From Mycolicibacterium iranicum (GTDB lineage: Bacteria; Actinomycetota; Actinomycetes; Mycobacteriales; Mycobacteriaceae): 64,000 nucleotides of DNA. The stretch is from contig NZ_JACHVU010000015.1 in NCBI RefSeq assembly GCF_014190915.1, positions 26,323-90,322 of the forward strand, read 5' to 3'. A program made the position numbers and the translations under genes. This document shows positions 60,283 to 64,000 of this stretch, piece by piece; position 1 is the first letter of the stretch; every line of letters starts with the position of its first letter. The notes beneath the pieces are model-generated. The model saw only the letters and a program-made list of their open reading frames with translations. It did no database searches and was not told the origin of the DNA.

Positions 60283-61341
60283 TCAACCGGCGGTTTTCGC
60301 GGCGCGCTTGGCGTCGCGCAGACCGACCCAGAACCTCGCGGCCTCGCGGATCGAATCCTCGACGGGCCGCGGTTCCCAACCCAGCTCGCGCCTGGCCTTG
60401 CTGCAGTCCACCGGGGCCTCGGCCCGCATCAGCCGCAGCGAGTCCAGGGACAGACGCTCGTCGGTACGTTGCACCCGCGCCTTCAGACTGCCGAGCGCGG
60501 CCATCGCATAGGAGAGCGGCAGCGGGATCGTCGTGGTCGGCGCGGGGACGCCGGCAGCGTCGGCGGCGATCCGTACGACCTCGGCATTGGAGATCATCTT
60601 CTCCGAGATCAGGTACCGCTCCCCGACGCGACCCTTCTCCGCAGCGAGCAGCATCGCCTGCGCCGCATCGTCGATGCCGACGGCTTCCAGCTCGATCCCG
60701 GACATCACGAACGGCAGCTTGCCGAACGCCGCGCCCGCGATGATCGCTCCGTGCGGGGTGCGTCCCCAATCGCCGGCGCCGTACGTCGTCGACACACACA
60801 TCGCCACCGCGGGCAGCCCGCGATTCCGGGCGTACTCCAGGACGAGGTTCTCCGCCTGCACCCGGGAGCGGACATACGGGGTGAGCTTTTCCAATTCGGC
60901 AGCGGTGAGGCAGTCGTCCTCGGTGGCGACGTGCCCGCGCCGGCGCCCCACCGTCACATAGCTGCTGGTGAACACGAACTTCTGCAGGGTCTCGGCGATG
61001 GCGGGTTCGACGGCGACGTCGAGGACGTTGCGGGTGCCCTCGACGTTCGTCCGGAACAGCGGCGCCGGGTCACGCAGCCACCCGCGGGTGTCGACGACGC
61101 AGTAGTAGACGACGTCGCATCCGTTCATCGCCTCGCGCAGCACGCCGTCGTCCCAGATGTCGCCGACGAAGCGGGTCACCTCGAGGTCGTCGATGCCGAT
61201 GGTCTTGGCGCCGTCGCGGACCATCACCCGGACGTCCCGGCCCGCGGCGACGAGCCGGCGGGTGACATGGCTGCCCAGATATCCGTTGGCGCCGATGACG
61301 AGGACCGGGGCGGGGGAACCGGCGGGGGGATGGTCCGTCAT
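60283..61341 (-). CDS. NAD-dependent epimerase/dehydratase (3-beta-HSD-like)
   Basis: A 352-residue extended short-chain dehydrogenase. The Rossmann motif is GANGYLGS (about 18-25); the catalytic YxxxK Tyr lies in LTPYVRSRVQAE, where the usual Lys is Arg. The fold resembles steroid dehydrogenase/isomerase relatives. Start ATG 61339-61341 overlaps the SnoaL-like gene stop by 4 bp. KstR-linked position suggests sterol metabolism. Confidence 0.85.
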   Translation of the reverse strand: MTDHPPAGSPAPVLVIGANGYLGSHVTRRLVAAGRDVRVMVRDGAKTIGIDDLEVTRFVGDIWDDGVLREAMNGCDVVYYCVVDTRGWLRDPAPLFRTNVEGTRNVLDVAVEPAIAETLQKFVFTSSYVTVGRRRGHVATEDDCLTAAELEKLTPYVRSRVQAENLVLEYARNRGLPAVAMCVSTTYGAGDWGRTPHGAIIAGAAFGKLPFVMSGIELEAVGIDDAAQAMLLAAEKGRVGERYLISEKMISNAEVVRIAADAAGVPAPTTTIPLPLSYAMAALGSLKARVQRTDERLSLDSLRLMRAEAPVDCSKARRELGWEPRPVEDSIREAARFWVGLRDAKRAAKTAG

Positions 61342-61844
61342 CGCTTGCCCCCGTAGGTGGCCATCCACTCGGCGGCGACGTCGGGCAGGGTGCCGAGCTC
61401 CTCGGCCTTGCGGCACCACTTCACCGTCGCCGCCACGAACCGCAGCGGGTTGTAGATGTCCTCCTGGCGCTTCCACTTCCCGTCGCCGGCGTAGGTGACG
61501 ATGGAGATGTTGGTGGCGCTGATGATCGTGCCGTCGCCGGGGTCGCGCATCGGGTTGTCGAGCTCGCAGATGATGCGGCCGGTCGGCTCGTCGATGACGC
61601 TCCACCGCGACGGGAACGACGTCATGTAGCTGCCCGGGAAGGTCTCCATGGTCTTCCAGATCCACGGCCGGACCTCGTCGCGCCCGCGCATGGTGCCCGC
61701 GGCGTGCTCGATGTAGAGGATGTCGTCGCTGTACTGGTCAACCCACGGATCCCAGTCCCGCGTCTGCGCCGCGCGGTCGACCGTCTGCTCGAATTCGGCG
61801 AACGCCGCGGCGAGCTCGTCGCGAGTGAAAGTGTTGCCCGTCAC
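61338..61844 (-). CDS. SnoaL/NTF2-like protein, probably sterol-pathway
   Basis: A 168-residue single-domain NTF2-fold protein (TRDWDPWVDQYSDDILYIEHAAGTMRGRDEVRPWI). Such proteins include ketosteroid isomerases, hydratases and cyclases. GTG at 61842-61844 is used, 10 bp downstream of a perfect KstR-type operator; longer frames to 62378 cross the operator and the next gene. Confidence 0.83.
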   Translation of the reverse strand: MTGNTFTRDELAAAFAEFEQTVDRAAQTRDWDPWVDQYSDDILYIEHAAGTMRGRDEVRPWIWKTMETFPGSYMTSFPSRWSVIDEPTGRIICELDNPMRDPGDGTIISATNISIVTYAGDGKWKRQEDIYNPLRFVAATVKWCRKAEELGTLPDVAAEWMATYGGKR

Positions 61845-61853
61845 ACCGCAGAA

Positions 61854-61867
61854 TAGAACACGTTCTA
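61854..61867 (-). promoter_or_regulatory. KstR-consensus operator
   Basis: TAGAACACGTTCTA fits the KstR consensus TNNAACNNGTTNNA at every fixed position and is a perfect 6-2-6 palindrome. It ends 9 bp before the SnoaL-like start codon, where a TetR-type repressor would block transcription. KstR represses cholesterol catabolism genes in mycobacteria. Confidence 0.8.
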
Positions 61868-61885
61868 CCCGCCGTTGTCGAGGCG

Positions 61886-62302
61886 TCAGGTCAGACTGAG
61901 CACCCGGCGGTTCCCGAGGGGCTGCGCCAGCGGCACGTCGACGGCGCCGAACACCGCGATCGCGATGCACGCGCGGTCGACCGCCCCGGGCAGCGTCCCG
62001 GTACGCAGGTCGACCACGACGTCGGTGGCGCTCTCCTGCACCGTCGCCGACACCCCGTAGCACTCGGGCGTCCCGGTGCTGAAGTGCAGCCGGACCATGC
62101 GCTCGTCGGCGACGCGGCTCCAGAACTGCGGGCGGGTGGGGTAGGCGTTCACGATCGCGGGGTCGTCGGCGAACATCAGCGCGGGGGTCCCGGGCGGCGT
62201 CTCGGGCACCGCGACGGGGGCCTCCGGCGGCTGCGCGGACGCCGGCCCGGCCGCACCCGAGAGCACGACGCAGAACGCGGCGAGGAGGGCGAAGGCACGC
62301 AT
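61886..62302 (-). CDS. Small secreted protein
   Basis: A 138-residue protein with a signal peptide (about 1-24, cleaved near SA/QPPE), a Pro-rich stretch and a C-terminal domain containing two Cys (TPECYG ... DRACIA) that may form a disulfide. No known domain. Stop and start are well separated from neighbours; it is divergent from msrB. Confidence 0.75.
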   Translation of the reverse strand: MRAFALLAAFCVVLSGAAGPASAQPPEAPVAVPETPPGTPALMFADDPAIVNAYPTRPQFWSRVADERMVRLHFSTGTPECYGVSATVQESATDVVVDLRTGTLPGAVDRACIAIAVFGAVDVPLAQPLGNRRVLSLT

Positions 62303-62371
62303 GCCGAAAGCCTAGCCACGGCATGGCCCGGAACGGATTAAATGCCCGGCCCCAACGGTTATACGAACGCC

Positions 62372-62839
62372 ATGACACAGCAATATCTCAAGAATCCCGC
62401 CGCTGTGAACGCGTTGTCTCCCGAGCAGTACCACGTGACTCAGGAGAACGGCACCGAGCGGCCCTTCACCGGTGAGTACTGGGACAACCACGAACCGGGC
62501 ATCTACGTCGACGTCGTGTCGGGAGAACCCCTCTTCGCCTCCGTCGACAAGTTCGAGAGCGGGTCGGGGTGGCCGAGCTTCACCCGACCCATCGACAGCG
62601 ACAACGTGCTGGAGAAGCGCGACTTCTCGCATCTGATGATCCGCACCGAGGTGCGGTCGTCGGCCGGGGACAGCCATCTGGGCCATGTCTTCAAGGACGG
62701 CCCGCGCGATCAGGGCGGCCTGCGCTACTGCATCAACTCCGCAGCTCTGCGCTTCGTCCATCGCGACGACCTCGAGGCCCAGGGGTACGGGCAGTACCGT
62801 GGGTTATTCACCGAATCGGCTCAGAAGGAGCAAGCGTGA
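62372..62839 (+). CDS. msrB: Peptide-methionine (R)-S-oxide reductase
   Basis: A 155-residue MsrB reducing methionine-R-sulfoxide. Active-site Cys in RYCINS, GWPSFTRP and HLGHVF motifs are present. The zinc CxxC pairs of classical MsrB are absent (VDVVSGEPLF replaces the first). ATG at 62372 (MTQQYLKNP). Its TGA overlaps the msrA GTG. Confidence 0.94.
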   Translation: MTQQYLKNPAAVNALSPEQYHVTQENGTERPFTGEYWDNHEPGIYVDVVSGEPLFASVDKFESGSGWPSFTRPIDSDNVLEKRDFSHLMIRTEVRSSAGDSHLGHVFKDGPRDQGGLRYCINSAALRFVHRDDLEAQGYGQYRGLFTESAQKEQA

Positions 62840-63345
62840 GCGATTACCAGCGGGCCGTCCTGGCCGGCGGCTGTTTCTGGGGCATGCAGGATCTGATCCG
62901 TCGGCAGCCCGGCGTGGTGTCCACGCGCGTGGGCTACACCGGCGGCCAGAACGACAACCCCACCTACCGCAACCACCCGGGTCACGCCGAGGCGATCGAG
63001 ATCGTCTACGACCCGGCGCAGACCGATTACCGGGCGCTGCTGGAGTTCTTCTTCCAGATCCACGATCCGACGACGAAGAACCGGCAGGGCAACGACGTCG
63101 GTTCCAGCTACCGCTCGGAGATCTTCTACGTCGACGAGGATCAGCGCCAGGTCGCGCTGGACACCATCGCCGACGTCGACGCTTCGGGGCTGTGGCCGGG
63201 CAAGGTCGTCACCGAAGTCAGCCCCGCGCCGGACTTCTGGGAGGCCGAGCCCGAGCACCAGGACTACCTGGAGCGCTACCCCAACGGGTACACGTGCCAC
63301 TTCCCGCGGCCGGGCTGGAAACTGCCTCGGCGCGCCGAGGTCTGA
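62836..63345 (+). CDS. msrA: Peptide-methionine (S)-S-oxide reductase
   Basis: A 169-residue MsrA reducing methionine-S-sulfoxide. Catalytic Cys13 is in AGGCFWGMQD, with GYTGGQNDNPTYRNHPGHAEAI as the substrate loop and SSYRSEIFY following. GTG at 62836 overlaps the msrB stop (GTGA), so the two stereospecific reductases are coupled. Longer in-frame readings go through msrB. Confidence 0.95.
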   Translation: MSDYQRAVLAGGCFWGMQDLIRRQPGVVSTRVGYTGGQNDNPTYRNHPGHAEAIEIVYDPAQTDYRALLEFFFQIHDPTTKNRQGNDVGSSYRSEIFYVDEDQRQVALDTIADVDASGLWPGKVVTEVSPAPDFWEAEPEHQDYLERYPNGYTCHFPRPGWKLPRRAEV

Positions 63346-63401
63346 TCCGGCGAGCTCGTCTGCCGGGCTGACTTGTCGGACCCCGCTGTCATGATGGGGT
63401 C

Positions 63402-64000
63402 ATGTGTTCGGCGGCAACGTCTTTGGCTGCTCACCCGGGTGAGCGGTTGGAGGCGTTGTTCGGCGAACTGGCCGAGTTGACGGGTCAGCGTAATGCGATC
63501 GATGGCCGGATCGTGGAGATCGCGGCGCAGATCGAACGTGATGAGTTGTGTGGGATGACCGGGGCGCGGTCGGTGGCGGCGTTGATGGCGTGGAAGACCG
63601 GGTCCTCGTTGCGTAACGCCGAGACGGTCGTGGCGGTCGCGGCGCGGGCGCAGGAGTTTCCGCGGTGTGTGGCCGGGTTGCGGGAGGGCCGGTTGTCGTT
63701 GGATCAGGTCGGGGTGATCGCCGAGCGCGCCGGCGAGGGCTCGGACGCCCACTATGCCGAGCTCGCGCAGTCGGCGACGGTGGCGCAGTTGCGGACCGCG
63801 GTCAAGCTCGAACCCCGCCCCGACCCGGCTCCGAAACCTGCGCGCGACCGGGGTTTGTCGAAAACCGGTGACGAGGAATCCACGACGTGGCGGATCACCC
63901 TGCCTCATGCCGAGGCGGCGGTGTTCGACGCCGCGTTGCAGTCGCATCTGGATGCGTTGGTCGCTGACTGGAAACGCCACCACACCACCCCCGGTCAGGC
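63402..64000 (+). CDS. 13E12/DUF222-type HNH endonuclease-family gene, 5' part
   Basis: The first 199 codons of a REP13E12-family protein, cut by the right edge. ATG at 63402; the DUF222 part contains RNAIDGRIVEIAAQIERDEL and GRLSLDQVGVIAERAGEGSD. A C-terminal HNH nuclease domain is expected beyond the window. Codon use (many TTG, CTG and lower GC3) differs from its neighbours, as is common for this repetitive, mobile mycobacterial family. Confidence 0.9.
   Translation, partial: MCSAATSLAAHPGERLEALFGELAELTGQRNAIDGRIVEIAAQIERDELCGMTGARSVAALMAWKTGSSLRNAETVVAVAARAQEFPRCVAGLREGRLSLDQVGVIAERAGEGSDAHYAELAQSATVAQLRTAVKLEPRPDPAPKPARDRGLSKTGDEESTTWRITLPHAEAAVFDAALQSHLDALVADWKRHHTTPGQ

Noticed and set aside
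58105..61356. Plus-strand open frame of over 1000 codons opposite the KstR-linked run
   Set aside because: It is an antisense shadow of four genes with clear protein families.
61338..62378. Long version of the SnoaL-like gene extending to 62378
   Set aside because: It would cross the KstR operator and the secreted-protein gene, and its extra part is low-complexity.

Overview
This is a high-GC actinobacterial chromosome segment that reads as a non-tuberculous, probably fast-growing Mycobacterium (Mycolicibacterium). The gene order follows the Mycobacterium tuberculosis Rv3801c-Rv3859c block, starting inside fadD32 and running through the antigen 85 / arabinogalactan cluster to gltDB. It also carries genes associated with fast growers such as M. 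smegmatis (a third DinB polymerase beside ethR, and a Dps next to gltB). It lacks the sulfolipid genes (Rv3820c-Rv3833) and PE_PGRS62 of the tubercle bacillus. No rRNA, tRNA, CRISPR array or insertion sequence was seen. A truncated 13E12-type HNH gene lies at the right edge.

Layout. 1-11161 is the cell-envelope block, all on the minus strand: fadD32 (partial), the cutinase-like Rv3802c homologue, a DUF732 lipoprotein, fbpD, fbpA, aftB, ubiA, a PAP2 phosphatase, glfT2 and glf. The five genes glf to aftB overlap one another and form one galactan/arabinan operon. 11332-21301 holds erp, a PGRP amidase, a LuxR-type ATPase regulator, a HAD phosphatase with two acyltransferases, and an MBL-Rieske protein with a small partner. 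21302-31873 holds serS, a septum-formation-like membrane protein, a mini metallopeptidase, a His phosphatase with pheA, an IdeR-controlled DUF2470 gene, a CPBP protease, an LCP protein, the ferritin bfrB behind IdeR-like boxes, glpQ1 and a zinc-ribbon membrane protein.

31902-38740 is the least ordinary part. A DnaA-box cluster is followed by a 21-codon upstream ORF that stops on the start of a 52-residue membrane protein. Then come a nickel superoxide dismutase (sodN) and its maturation protease, standing where M. tuberculosis has sodA. After the Rv3847 homologue comes espR, preceded by 458 bp with many EspR-like TTTGC motifs. Convergent to espR is an ImmA/IrrE protease gene coupled to a MAB_1171c-like (DUF6545) membrane gene, with a secreted Pro-rich protein gene upstream.

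38748-49000 carries a CopC/CopD copper pair with a His-rich membrane protein, the membrane-tethered Hns-like protein, a TipA-type MerR regulator, rraA, ethA/ethR with a nested palindromic operator, dinB3, a PHP phosphoesterase, a DinB-fold protein, a flavin oxidoreductase and a 46-residue protein. 49234-64000 carries gltD-gltB (glutamate synthase), a hot-dog thioesterase, dps, a five-gene minus-strand run behind a perfect KstR-consensus operator (SnoaL-like, NAD epimerase, FAD oxidoreductase, DUF427, HhH-GPD glycosylase), a secreted protein, and the overlapping msrB-msrA pair.

The genes mainly serve mycolyl-arabinogalactan assembly, iron, nickel and copper handling with oxidative-stress defence (bfrB, dps, sodN, msrAB), nitrogen assimilation, and nucleoid/virulence regulation (espR, hns).
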